Part shown: positions 6,749 to 13,724 of the stretch, in pieces | Layout: every line of letters starts with the position of its first letter | How positions within the stretch are numbered: position 1 is the first letter of the stretch | DNA from: JALOTE01 sp031422195 | GTDB lineage: Bacteria > Pseudomonadota > Alphaproteobacteria > Rhizobiales > Rhizobiaceae | Assembly: GCA_031422195.1 (NCBI GenBank) | Contig: JANOPZ010000086.1 | Coordinates: 1 to 26,042, forward strand | Direction of reading: 5' to 3' | Length of the DNA stretch: 26,042 nt | Program-made: the position numbers and the translations under genes | The notes under the pieces: generated by a model | Databases searched by the model: none | Told to the model about the DNA's origin: nothing | Seen by the model: the letters and a program-made list of their open reading frames with translations, nothing else

Positions 6749-6762
6749 ATAGCGATCGCTAT
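6749..6762. promoter_or_regulatory. Palindromic candidate TetR operator over the tetR start codon
   Basis: ATAGCGATCGCTAT is a perfect 14-bp palindrome whose last two bases are the A and T of the tetR ATG. A degenerate copy, ATAGCAACCGATAC (10 of 14 matches), lies at 6694-6707, just before the reductase start. Two related sites between divergent genes suggest autoregulation plus control of the reductase. Confidence 0.5.
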
Positions 6763-7384
6763 GGAAAATAACGCGTTTCAACCAAAAAAGCCCGGTCGCC
6801 CGCTGTCGTTTGACCGTCAACTGGCATTGCGGAAGGCAATGTTGGTCTTCTGGCAGCATGGATACGAGACCACTTCGATCAATGATCTGACGGCTGCGAT
6901 GGGTGTGACGACACCCAGCATTTATACCGCATTTGGTGACAAAAAGCGGTTGTTTCTGGAAGCGATAGACATGTATGCGGGGTCGCCCGATGACCTGCAG
7001 CAATCGCTAGATCAGGCAGCGACGGCGCGCGATGCTGCCAGCGCTATGCTGACCGCGGCTGCAGAAGCCTTCACCGGTGAAACCACACCGCGCGGTTGCA
7101 TGTTGGCAAGTGCAACTGCGAGTGGATCGACCAATTCGGCGGATGTTCAAACGGCCGTCGCAGATGTGAGGCGTGATATTATAGCGCGACTAACGGCGCG
7201 CATCGATAAAGATGTCACCGATGGCATTTTACCCGTCATAACGTCTTCATCGACTTTGGCTGCAATGGTCGTCGCCATGATACAAGGCATGTCGGTTTTG
7301 GCACGAGACGGCATGGAAAGAGAAAGCCTGCAGAAAATCGCCGGCTGCGCTTTAGATGGCTGGCCAGACGCGCTGCAAGCCTGA
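6761..7384 (+). CDS. TetR-family transcriptional regulator
   Basis: The 207-residue product has a normal TetR N-terminal DNA-binding domain: FDRQLALRKAMLVFWQHGYETTSINDLTAAMGVTTPSIYTAFGDKKRLF, with the helix-turn-helix at about residues 38-60. The C-terminal ligand domain is of the type found in regulators of small oxidoreductases (RGCMLASATAS). No ribosome site precedes the ATG; the upstream bases are AT-rich and then palindromic, so a leaderless transcript is possible. It is divergent from the aldo-keto reductase, and both probably respond to a reactive carbonyl or related compound (inference). Confidence 0.9.
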   Translation: MENNAFQPKKPGRPLSFDRQLALRKAMLVFWQHGYETTSINDLTAAMGVTTPSIYTAFGDKKRLFLEAIDMYAGSPDDLQQSLDQAATARDAASAMLTAAAEAFTGETTPRGCMLASATASGSTNSADVQTAVADVRRDIIARLTARIDKDVTDGILPVITSSSTLAAMVVAMIQGMSVLARDGMERESLQKIAGCALDGWPDALQA

Positions 7385-7482
7385 TCAAAATGGGGCAGCC
7401 GGCTGGGTTCGCATAAAGGATCAGGGTAGCTACACCGGCAATGAATGATAGCGTGGCTAAATTGCGCGTCCCAGATAGTGCC

Positions 7483-7507
7483 GCACGACTTTCATCATAA
7501 GTCGTGC
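7483..7507. terminator. Hairpin between convergent tetR and hydrolase genes
   Basis: GCACGACTT, a seven-base loop and AAGTCGTGC form a perfect 9-bp stem between two convergent genes. No long T-run follows, so the assignment as a bidirectional terminator rests on position and stem strength. Confidence 0.5.
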
Positions 7508-7535
7508 AGCCGGCGCTACAGCAACGCCGTCTGTC

Positions 7536-8504
7536 TTATTTGGTTTGGAGGTTGCCATGCGCATAAGCTTGGTCTTTCAACGCTTTGCAGGCGTCGGGCC
7601 AAGACTGATCGCCTTCATAAAGTGCAGAACGCAGATACGCCCAAGTCATACGCTGCACAATCGCCAAGCGATCTGGCTCCTCGTCATCCGTCTCTTTAGC
7701 ATCATAGCCCGCAACGCCCCCCAACCCGTGCTTTGCTCCAATCATGGTCAGCAATGCATCGCTTCCAGGGCCGTGATGAAAGGGATCTGCATGCCAGTCG
7801 GCCCCGCGCACAGTTAAATGCGGGTTGATGTCGGCGTCACCCATAACCACCAGCGTTTGCGTGGTCATGTGCGTGAAGTCGGGGTTTAAGGCCGAATAAT
7901 TCTCGCGTGCAAAGTCACTCAGATCATCGCCGCCATTTCCGGCAGCGGCCAATAAAACACCAACCTTGATCCGCGTGTCGATAAGGTTCACGTCCCTAGC
8001 ATTCGCATCTATTGGATCCGTCAGCCGCGCTCCAAGCAACATGCCGACAGTCTGGGCGCCCATCGAATGTCCGACTGCGGCAATCCTGCTGTGGTCAAGG
8101 CGACCGGATATTGCTGGAACCAACGCTTCAATCGATGCAAGCTTATTGAGGATCAGTGTCATGTCCTCCACCCGCGACCGCCAAAACAGCGGGCCTCCGG
8201 GAGCATCGGACGCAAGGCCTGCCACCCTTGAATTTACATGCGTCGGCTGAATAACAACAAAACCATGTTCGGCGTAGAAATTTGCCATCGGGCCATAACC
8301 GTTTTTCGACGACAGATAGAGCGAAGGGCCATGGCCGTGCGATAATAGAATGACAGGCAAATTGCGGCCGCTCGCGGGCGCTGTAATGCGCAGTTCCATT
8401 GGCAGCCCTCTGCCAAATGCGGGCAGAGTGACCGGGTTGATCGCGATGGTTTGTGTGGGCGCAGAGATGGGAAGGTGTCGAGCTACAGTGATAAGGTTGT
8501 TCAT
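7536..8504 (-). CDS. Alpha/beta hydrolase (dienelactone hydrolase/chlorophyllase-like)
   Basis: The 322-residue product starts MNNLITVARHLPISAPTQTI at 8504, where AGGAG stands eight bases upstream; an ATG eight codons earlier lacks this. The oxyanion-side motif LLSHGHG (54-59), the nucleophile elbow GHSMG (Ser147), an acidic residue in VMGDADINP (Asp223 or Asp225) and His259 in GAKHGLGG make a plausible catalytic triad. No signal peptide is seen, so it is cytoplasmic. It likely cleaves an ester or lactone. It is divergent from a second TetR gene with clustered operator-like repeats between them. Confidence 0.85.
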   Translation of the reverse strand: MNNLITVARHLPISAPTQTIAINPVTLPAFGRGLPMELRITAPASGRNLPVILLSHGHGPSLYLSSKNGYGPMANFYAEHGFVVIQPTHVNSRVAGLASDAPGGPLFWRSRVEDMTLILNKLASIEALVPAISGRLDHSRIAAVGHSMGAQTVGMLLGARLTDPIDANARDVNLIDTRIKVGVLLAAAGNGGDDLSDFARENYSALNPDFTHMTTQTLVVMGDADINPHLTVRGADWHADPFHHGPGSDALLTMIGAKHGLGGVAGYDAKETDDEEPDRLAIVQRMTWAYLRSALYEGDQSWPDACKALKDQAYAHGNLQTK

Positions 8505-8565
8505 GAGGTGGTCTCCTGATTTTTGCATGGCGAAACCAGACAGTCTCGCCTATACAGCTGGAAAC

Positions 8566-8638
8566 GGAACGCTGATCCTTCAATAAATGGAACAATGATC
8601 CGTTTGCATGAGCATATACGGAGCATTGTTCCGTATAT
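8566..8638. promoter_or_regulatory. Cluster of three TetR operator-like sites
   Basis: Three related 13-mers occur: GGAACGCTGATCC (8566-8578), GGAACAATGATCC (8589-8601) and, on the other strand, GGAACAATGCTCC (8620-8632). The third is embedded in a longer inverted repeat with perfect 9-bp arms ATATACGGA (8614-8622) and TCCGTATAT (8630-8638). Centre spacings are about 23 and 31 bp, close to two and three helical turns. They lie between the divergent hydrolase and tetR genes. Confidence 0.65.
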
Positions 8639-8741
8639 CAAGGACAATATCGGCAGTGCTAAAATCCGGCCAATGAAGGTGGCGCGTTTGACAAAAGAAC
8701 CTGACGACCCTCAAGGCGGGCATGTGCAGCCGGAGCGGCAG

Positions 8742-9323
8742 ATGCGTGCAGATGCCAAGCGCAACGAGGATGCCGTGATCGAAGCTGCAAAGGCTGTGTT
8801 CGCGACAACCGGTGTTGACGCTCCGGTACGCGACATCGCTGCAAAGGCAGGCGTAGGGCTGGGCACGCTGTATCGCCGGTTTCCAAACCGTGCCGACCTG
8901 ATTGCAGCGGTCTTTCGCCGCGAAGTTGATGCTTGCACCGAAGAAGCCGGGGCGCTGGCTATACGGTACCCGCCGGGTGAAGCACTGTCGCACTGGCTCA
9001 AGCGCTACACAGAATTTATTGCCACCAAAAAGGGCCTTGCCGCGGCGTTGCATTCCGGCGATCCGGCCTTTGAGACATTGCCTGCCTATTTCCGCACACG
9101 TTTCGAGCCAGCCCTTGCATCGCTTCTCCATGCAGCCGCGGCCGTTGGAGAGGTGCGCCCCAATGTCATGCCGTATGATCTTTTGAGGGCCATTGGTAAC
9201 CTGTCGGTCGCCTCTGGCACCGATGGCGCAGACCACGCCGGGCGCATGGTCGACCTCTTGCTCGACGGGCTGAAATTTGGGGCCCCGAAATCAGTGGGCG
9301 CGGGCGATCAGGTTTCGAAATAG
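8742..9323 (+). CDS. TetR-family transcriptional regulator
   Basis: From the ATG at 8742 the product is 193 residues and starts MRADAKRNEDAVIEAAKAVF, the usual TetR opening; GGAG lies six bases upstream. An ATG at 8673 would add 23 residues but has no ribosome site. The helix-turn-helix reads PVRDIAAKAGVGLGTLYRRFPNRADLI. The C-terminal domain (LKRYTEFIATKKGLAAAL) matches a common group next to oxidoreductase and hydrolase genes. Its 3' end overlaps the convergent epimerase-like gene by 16 bp. The three operator-like sites upstream point to autoregulation and control of the divergent hydrolase. Confidence 0.88.
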   Translation: MRADAKRNEDAVIEAAKAVFATTGVDAPVRDIAAKAGVGLGTLYRRFPNRADLIAAVFRREVDACTEEAGALAIRYPPGEALSHWLKRYTEFIATKKGLAAALHSGDPAFETLPAYFRTRFEPALASLLHAAAAVGEVRPNVMPYDLLRAIGNLSVASGTDGADHAGRMVDLLLDGLKFGAPKSVGAGDQVSK

Positions 9324-10201
9324 CGGCCCTGTTCAAGGTCTGAAAGGAGCCCGGTCTGCGTCGGTTGCCACCCCAGCTGCGCGCGGGTTAATGCGCTGGA
9401 CGCCGGGCAATCAAGGCCCGCAAACCCGGTGATCCATCCGAAATGATCGGCGGCTTTGGCGGCTGAAATAGACACGACTGGCAGGTTCAGCCCGCGTCCG
9501 ATGGCTTCGGCAATACCACGAAACGCGATGCCTTCTTCTGCTACGCCATGATAGTTTGCCCCCGCACTGCCCTTCTCCAATGCCAACCGGAATAGTTTGG
9601 CGGCATCAAACCGGTGCACGGCAGCCCAGCGATTGGCCCCTTGGCCGATGTAGCCAGATACGCCCTTTTCGCGGGCGATGTTGATGAGCATCGGGATAAA
9701 GCCGTGATCGCCGTCACCATGTACGGATGGCGAAAGCCGCACAACTGATATGCGCGCGCCCAGTGCGGCCGCCTCAGCTGCCGCCTGTTCTGACATCCGT
9801 GGATAAGCCTCGGACGGGGCAGAGCCTGCGTCCTGTTCGGTTGCAACACGTTCCGACGCCAAAAGGGCTACACCTGCGGTTACAAGCATCAGCTTGTCAG
9901 TGCCGGAAATGGCTGATCCGAGTGCTGCAATGGCGCGTCCATCAATTTCGCAAACGTCCTTAAAACGGGCAAAATCATGAATGAAGCCGGTATGAATGAC
10001 ACCGTCCGTTGCAGCAGCACCGCTTTGCAGGCTGTCTAGGTCTTCAAGATCGCCACGATGCACTTCGGCACCAGATGTCAGCAATGACGCTGCTGCGGCG
10101 TTGGAACGGGCGAGCCCCAAGACATTGTGACCTGCCGCAATTAGATCGGCCACAACGGCTGAGCCCACAAATCCTGTAGCGCCAGTGACGAAAACACGCA
10201 T
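9308..10201 (-). CDS. NAD(P)-dependent epimerase/dehydratase-like SDR (atypical)
   Basis: The 297-residue product opens MRVFVTGATGFVGSAVVADL with the extended/atypical SDR nucleotide motif TGATGFVG (residues 6-13). VVRLSPSVHGDGDHGFIPML and GANRWAAVHRFDAAKLFRLAL are characteristic of a large family of uncharacterised SDRs. The canonical YxxxK catalytic pair is not evident: the corresponding stretch reads YPRMS. It may therefore be an atypical reductase rather than a true sugar epimerase. It is divergent from an AraC-type gene and overlaps the convergent tetR by 16 bp. Confidence 0.85.
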   Translation of the reverse strand: MRVFVTGATGFVGSAVVADLIAAGHNVLGLARSNAAAASLLTSGAEVHRGDLEDLDSLQSGAAATDGVIHTGFIHDFARFKDVCEIDGRAIAALGSAISGTDKLMLVTAGVALLASERVATEQDAGSAPSEAYPRMSEQAAAEAAALGARISVVRLSPSVHGDGDHGFIPMLINIAREKGVSGYIGQGANRWAAVHRFDAAKLFRLALEKGSAGANYHGVAEEGIAFRGIAEAIGRGLNLPVVSISAAKAADHFGWITGFAGLDCPASSALTRAQLGWQPTQTGLLSDLEQGRYFET

Positions 10202-10222
10202 GCCATTTCTCCTTTATGGTGT

Positions 10223-11251
10223 TTGAAGGCCGCAGATGCGGCCTATTCCGAAAAATATACGGCATTGAATACAGACGATCTATGCGCTATCATCCAATTT
10301 ATATTTGCAATCGTCCGAGTATTCCAAATCGACCCACTCTCCAACATTCTTTCACTGTTAAAGCCGCGCAACTATCTTTCAGCAGGTTTGGATGCTGGCG
10401 GCGATTGGTCAGTTCAGTTTCCAGACCAGCAATCCGGCATCAAAACCGGCGCGGTGGTGTGCGGGACTTGCTGGCTTGCGGTGACGGGTTTGCCTGATCC
10501 GGTGAAACTCAATGCCGGCGACTGTTTTTTGTTGCCCAGCGGGCGCTCATTTCGTTTGGCCAGTGACCTTTCCTTGCCCCCGGTTGCGGCCAATACCATC
10601 TTTGCTGCCACGCAAAAGGGCGGAATTGCCAGCCTGAACGGCGGCGGGGACTTTTCCGTTGTCAGCAATCGGTTTGGGCTGGCAGGCAACCCGGCCGGAT
10701 TTTTGCTGAAAATGCTGCCGTCCATTGTGCATATTATTGATGCGCCGGGTCAGGCTGACTTGCGATGGGCCATCCAGCGGCTGATGGCCGAGTTGCGCGC
10801 GCCGAAGCCTGGAGGATATCTGATCATTGAACACCTCGCCCAGTTGATGTTGGTTGATGCGCTCCGGTTGCATCTGATGGAAGGCGCACGAAATGGCATC
10901 GGCTGGCTGTTTGCGCTATCTGACAGGCAAATTAGTACTGCTCTTAACGCTATGCACGATAATCCAGCACACCGTTGGACATTGCTTGAACTTGCAACGG
11001 GTGCTGGCATGTCGCGATCCAGCTTCGCCCTGAAATTCAAATCTATGGTTGGCACGTCTGCCATGGACTATTTGGCGAACTGGCGTATGGCACTGGCGGG
11101 AGAGCGGCTGGAGAACTCCAAAGACTCGATATCAGTTATTGCGCCATCACTTGGCTACGAGTCTGAAGCCGCATTCAGCACTGCCTTCAAGCGGGTCATG
11201 GGCTGCGCGCCAAGGAAATATGGCCGCAAAACACATCCTGCAAAAAATTAG
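10223..11251 (+). CDS. AraC-family transcriptional regulator with cupin-type N-terminal domain
   Basis: The product has a cupin_6-type sensor domain beginning at DPLSNILSLLKPRNYLSAGL and a C-terminal AraC DNA-binding domain: helix-turn-helix one in WTLLELATGAGMSRSSFALKFK, helix-turn-helix two in ISVIAPSLGYESEAAFSTAFKR, and the end MGCAPRKY. The start is uncertain: TTG at 10223 gives 342 residues, but the first 36 do not look like family sequence and neither TTG (10223 or 10265) has a ribosome site. The family start is normally a few codons before DPLSN, where here only ATC, GTC and similar codons occur. The start may have been lost or is non-standard. It probably regulates the divergent SDR gene. 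Confidence 0.82.
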   Translation: MKAADAAYSEKYTALNTDDLCAIIQFIFAIVRVFQIDPLSNILSLLKPRNYLSAGLDAGGDWSVQFPDQQSGIKTGAVVCGTCWLAVTGLPDPVKLNAGDCFLLPSGRSFRLASDLSLPPVAANTIFAATQKGGIASLNGGGDFSVVSNRFGLAGNPAGFLLKMLPSIVHIIDAPGQADLRWAIQRLMAELRAPKPGGYLIIEHLAQLMLVDALRLHLMEGARNGIGWLFALSDRQISTALNAMHDNPAHRWTLLELATGAGMSRSSFALKFKSMVGTSAMDYLANWRMALAGERLENSKDSISVIAPSLGYESEAAFSTAFKRVMGCAPRKYGRKTHPAKN

Positions 11252-11912
11252 ATGTGCCGGATGCGGTTTCGGAATTTAATCGTACCGAAAACCATGCAAG
11301 TTAAATGATGCGGTATTTAATAATGGTAACCCTGCTAGCAACCGTACTGTTCAGCTGATTAGAATGCCAAATTGCAAAATTTAGCGGCGTTAAATGTCGA
11401 ACTGGTGAAAGTTTTGGTCGATCATTAACGACCGGCCAGCCGTGGCCGCTCCAATATCTATCACCCAGGTGGTGCTTTTCAAAGGAAATGCACGCGCCGA
11501 GGATTGGATTTTCATCCAAATCTTTATCAGGGGCAAGTTTCTTTTTTACTTTGAAGCGACATTTCAATTCGTTTTCAATTGCTTACAAGCTATAGATTGC
11601 GCCCCGAACATCATAGCCTTTAACGAGTTTGAATAAAGTGGCTGGCTCGAATGGAGTGTCTGCTTTTGGTAATTCGCAAGAGCGCCTCGGCGGACCGATA
11701 TTAAGCGCAAAACTGAACGACAGTTGAGGGGGACGCAAGCACACAGGCGGGTTTTGGGATCAGGTCGCAAAAAGCGGACACATTATTCTACGCTCAAGTT
11801 CAAATGAAAAATTCGAGCCTGACAGTTATTAAAGCCAATGGTAAGGTCTTACATATGAATGTGTTCCTGCAGGCCAAGTGACCCTTGGGCTTAATCGATA
11901 TCGGCGGTTTCG
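11252..11912. other. AT-rich gap upstream of the smo operon
   Basis: No supported gene in about 660 bp. A short minus-strand frame ending at 11390 contains WVIDIGAATAGRSLMIDQNF and might be the C-terminal scrap of a lost gene; no family is recognised. The promoter for smoD should lie near 11820-11900, but no clear -35/-10 pair is seen. Confidence 0.4.
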
Positions 11913-12611
11913 TTGGCAATTGACCTTGTAATTTTTGATTGTGATGGCGTCGTTATTGACAGTGAGGTCATTAGCGCACGCGTTCTTATTGCGAATTTGG
12001 CTACGGTTGGCGTAAGTGTAGACCTAGCGCACTTTCGCAAGCACTTTCTTGGACGTTCGTTTCCCAAAGTGACGGCCGAAGTGCGGGATTTTTATAATAT
12101 TACATTACCAGAGGATTTTGAGAGTTCTTACCGCGCAACCCTATTAAGAGCATTTGAACTTGAGTTAAAGGCAATGTCTGGCATTTTTGAAGTGGTCAAA
12201 TCTTTGCCGACAAACTTTTGTATTGCTACCAGTTCAAGCCCTCCTCGGGTGCGGCGTTCATTGGAATTGACTGGTCTAATGCCGCATTTTGAAGGCCGTA
12301 TTTACACCGCTTCAGAAGTTGCAAACGGCAAGCCTGCACCAGATCTATTTTTGTATGCAGCAAGGCAGATGGATGTCGCGCCTGAAAACTGTCTGGTTAT
12401 TGAAGATAGCGTGCCAGGCATCAACGCTGCACTTGCAGCAAAAATGCGTGTTTTGCAATTTACCGGCGGCAGTCATTTAAAAGGCATTGGTGCCTTACCG
12501 GGAATCGAAACTTTGAATGTACCGTCTTTTGACAATTGGGCTGAGTTCTTCGACATAGTGCCAGAAATTAAGGTGAGGGCATTGCCGAGGGGGCCGCGCC
12601 ATGGCGACTAA
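11913..12611 (+). CDS. smoD: HAD-superfamily sugar phosphatase of the sorbitol/mannitol operon
   Basis: The 232-residue product starts (TTG at 11913) MAIDLVIFDCDGVVIDSEVI with the HAD motif I DxD in FDCDGV. Motif II Ser/Thr is in CIATSSSPPRVRRSL, motif III Lys in VANGKPAPDLFLYAA and motif IV acids in CLVIEDSVPG. It belongs to the beta-phosphoglucomutase/GPH-like group. The TTG has GGCGG about eight bases upstream. Its 3' end overlaps smoC by 11 bp. A HAD hydrolase next to the SorC regulator is the smoC-smoD arrangement of rhizobial hexitol operons (family knowledge); its substrate is probably a hexitol or hexose phosphate. Confidence 0.85.
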   Translation: MAIDLVIFDCDGVVIDSEVISARVLIANLATVGVSVDLAHFRKHFLGRSFPKVTAEVRDFYNITLPEDFESSYRATLLRAFELELKAMSGIFEVVKSLPTNFCIATSSSPPRVRRSLELTGLMPHFEGRIYTASEVANGKPAPDLFLYAARQMDVAPENCLVIEDSVPGINAALAAKMRVLQFTGGSHLKGIGALPGIETLNVPSFDNWAEFFDIVPEIKVRALPRGPRHGD

Positions 12612-13557
12612 ATTTGAAACCGAAGTTAGCCGCCTTGATGATGCAGCGCGGGCAGGTTGGCTCTATTATGTGGCTGGCAACACGCAAGATGAAATTGCCC
12701 GCAAACTTGGTGTGTCGCGTCAATCTGCGCAGCGGTTGGTGTCTTTGGCGGTCAGTGAAAAACTGGTCAAAGTGCGGCTTGACCATCCAATTGCCAATTG
12801 CATGGAACTGAGCGAGCGCTTGATTGAACGGTTCGGTTTGAAGATGTGTGATGTTGTGCCGAGTGATCCGGAATCGCCGGGATCGGTAACTGGCTTAGCG
12901 CAAGCTGGCGCAACAGAAATGGAACGGCACCTGAAATCCATACACCCTAAGATTATTGCAATTGGAACAGGGCGCGCGTTACGCTCTGCTGTTGAACAGA
13001 TTTCGCCGATGGATTGCCCGCAACACCGGATTGTTTCGCTGCTCGGCAATATGATGTCAGATGGTTCTGCTTCGGCCTATAATGTGGTTATCCGAATGGC
13101 CGAGCGCGTAAATGCGCGCCATTACCCGATGCCGTTGCCGGTATTTGCCCGTTCAAGCGATGAGAAGCGACTGTTGCATAACCAACAGCCAGTGCACAAT
13201 ATATTAGAGCTGGCCCGACAAGCCGATGTTACTTTTGTTGGCATTGGAAATATGGGCTTAAACGCGCCTCTGCATGTCGATGGTTTTATTTCCCGCGATG
13301 ATATTCGTGCGCTGGATAAGGCAGGTGCCGTCGGTGAAATCACGTCTTGGGTTTATGACAAACACGGCAAATTGATCGATGGCCTGATTAACGACCGCGT
13401 TGCATCTGCGCCACTCCAATCAAATCAGCCAAACCCTGTTGTTGGAATCGCCGCCGGTGAAGCCAAAGTAGCGTCCATCCATGGCGCAATGACAGGCCAT
13501 TTAATCACTGGACTGATCACCAATGAGTACACAGCAGGGCTATTGCTCAAATTTTGA
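12601..13557 (+). CDS. smoC: SorC/DeoR-type sugar-binding transcriptional regulator
   Basis: The 318-residue product has an N-terminal helix-turn-helix (GNTQDEIARKLGVSRQSAQR, about residues 28-47) and a C-terminal SorC sugar-binding domain: IIAIGTGRALRSAV, IVSLLGNMMSDGSASAYNVV, VTFVGIGNMG and VASIHGAMTGHLITGLITNE. The ATG is preceded by GAGGGGG with suitable spacing and lies within the end of smoD, so the two are co-translated. It is the likely local repressor or activator of the transport genes, with a hexitol or a phosphorylated derivative as effector (inference). A candidate operator surrounds its own stop codon. Confidence 0.88.
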   Translation: MATKFETEVSRLDDAARAGWLYYVAGNTQDEIARKLGVSRQSAQRLVSLAVSEKLVKVRLDHPIANCMELSERLIERFGLKMCDVVPSDPESPGSVTGLAQAGATEMERHLKSIHPKIIAIGTGRALRSAVEQISPMDCPQHRIVSLLGNMMSDGSASAYNVVIRMAERVNARHYPMPLPVFARSSDEKRLLHNQQPVHNILELARQADVTFVGIGNMGLNAPLHVDGFISRDDIRALDKAGAVGEITSWVYDKHGKLIDGLINDRVASAPLQSNQPNPVVGIAAGEAKVASIHGAMTGHLITGLITNEYTAGLLLKF

Positions 13558-13568
13558 GTAATTGCTCA
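13542..13568. promoter_or_regulatory. Candidate SmoC operator at the smoC stop codon
   Basis: ATTGCTCAAA and TTTGAGTAAT (13542-13562) form an inverted repeat with one G-T mismatch around a single T. A third half-site, ATTGCTCA, follows at 13561-13568, so TGAG-TAATTG-CTCA (13555-13568) is a second, overlapping palindrome. AT-rich sites with TTG..CAAA arms resemble those known for SorC/DeoR-type regulators. It lies 157 bp upstream of smoE. A terminator function is an alternative because six Ts follow. Confidence 0.45.
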
Positions 13569-13646
13569 TTTTTTATAACCTATTGAAATTGCACAGTTTA
13601 TATGTTTTTTATGAAGTTCTTGCTGCGCTGCAGCATGTTTTGTTGC

Positions 13647-13676
13647 TTGACAGATTTGCAAATTGAGAGCGATTAT
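13647..13676 (+). promoter_or_regulatory. Putative smoE promoter
   Basis: TTGACA (13647-13652) is followed after 18 bases by GATTAT (13671-13676). This lies between the candidate operator and the smoE ribosome site and would give a leader of about 40 bases. Confidence 0.4.
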
Positions 13677-13687
13677 CTGCCCAACCT

Positions 13688-13705
13688 AAGGGCAAAAGCC
13701 CTTTT
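13688..13705 (+). terminator. Terminator-like hairpin in the smoE leader
   Basis: AAGGGC-AAAA-GCCCTT followed by TT is a compact stem-loop 20 bases before the smoE start codon, just upstream of the GGGAGG ribosome site. It could be a leaky attenuator or a 5' stabilising hairpin for the abundant binding-protein mRNA. Confidence 0.4.
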
Positions 13706-13724
13706 GGTGTTAGGGAGGTTCTCG

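Noticed and set aside
11390..11476. Possible C-terminal gene scrap (WVIDIGAATAGRSLMIDQNF)
   Set aside because: Looks protein-like, but no family could be named and the upstream frame is closed; left only as a note in the gap entry.
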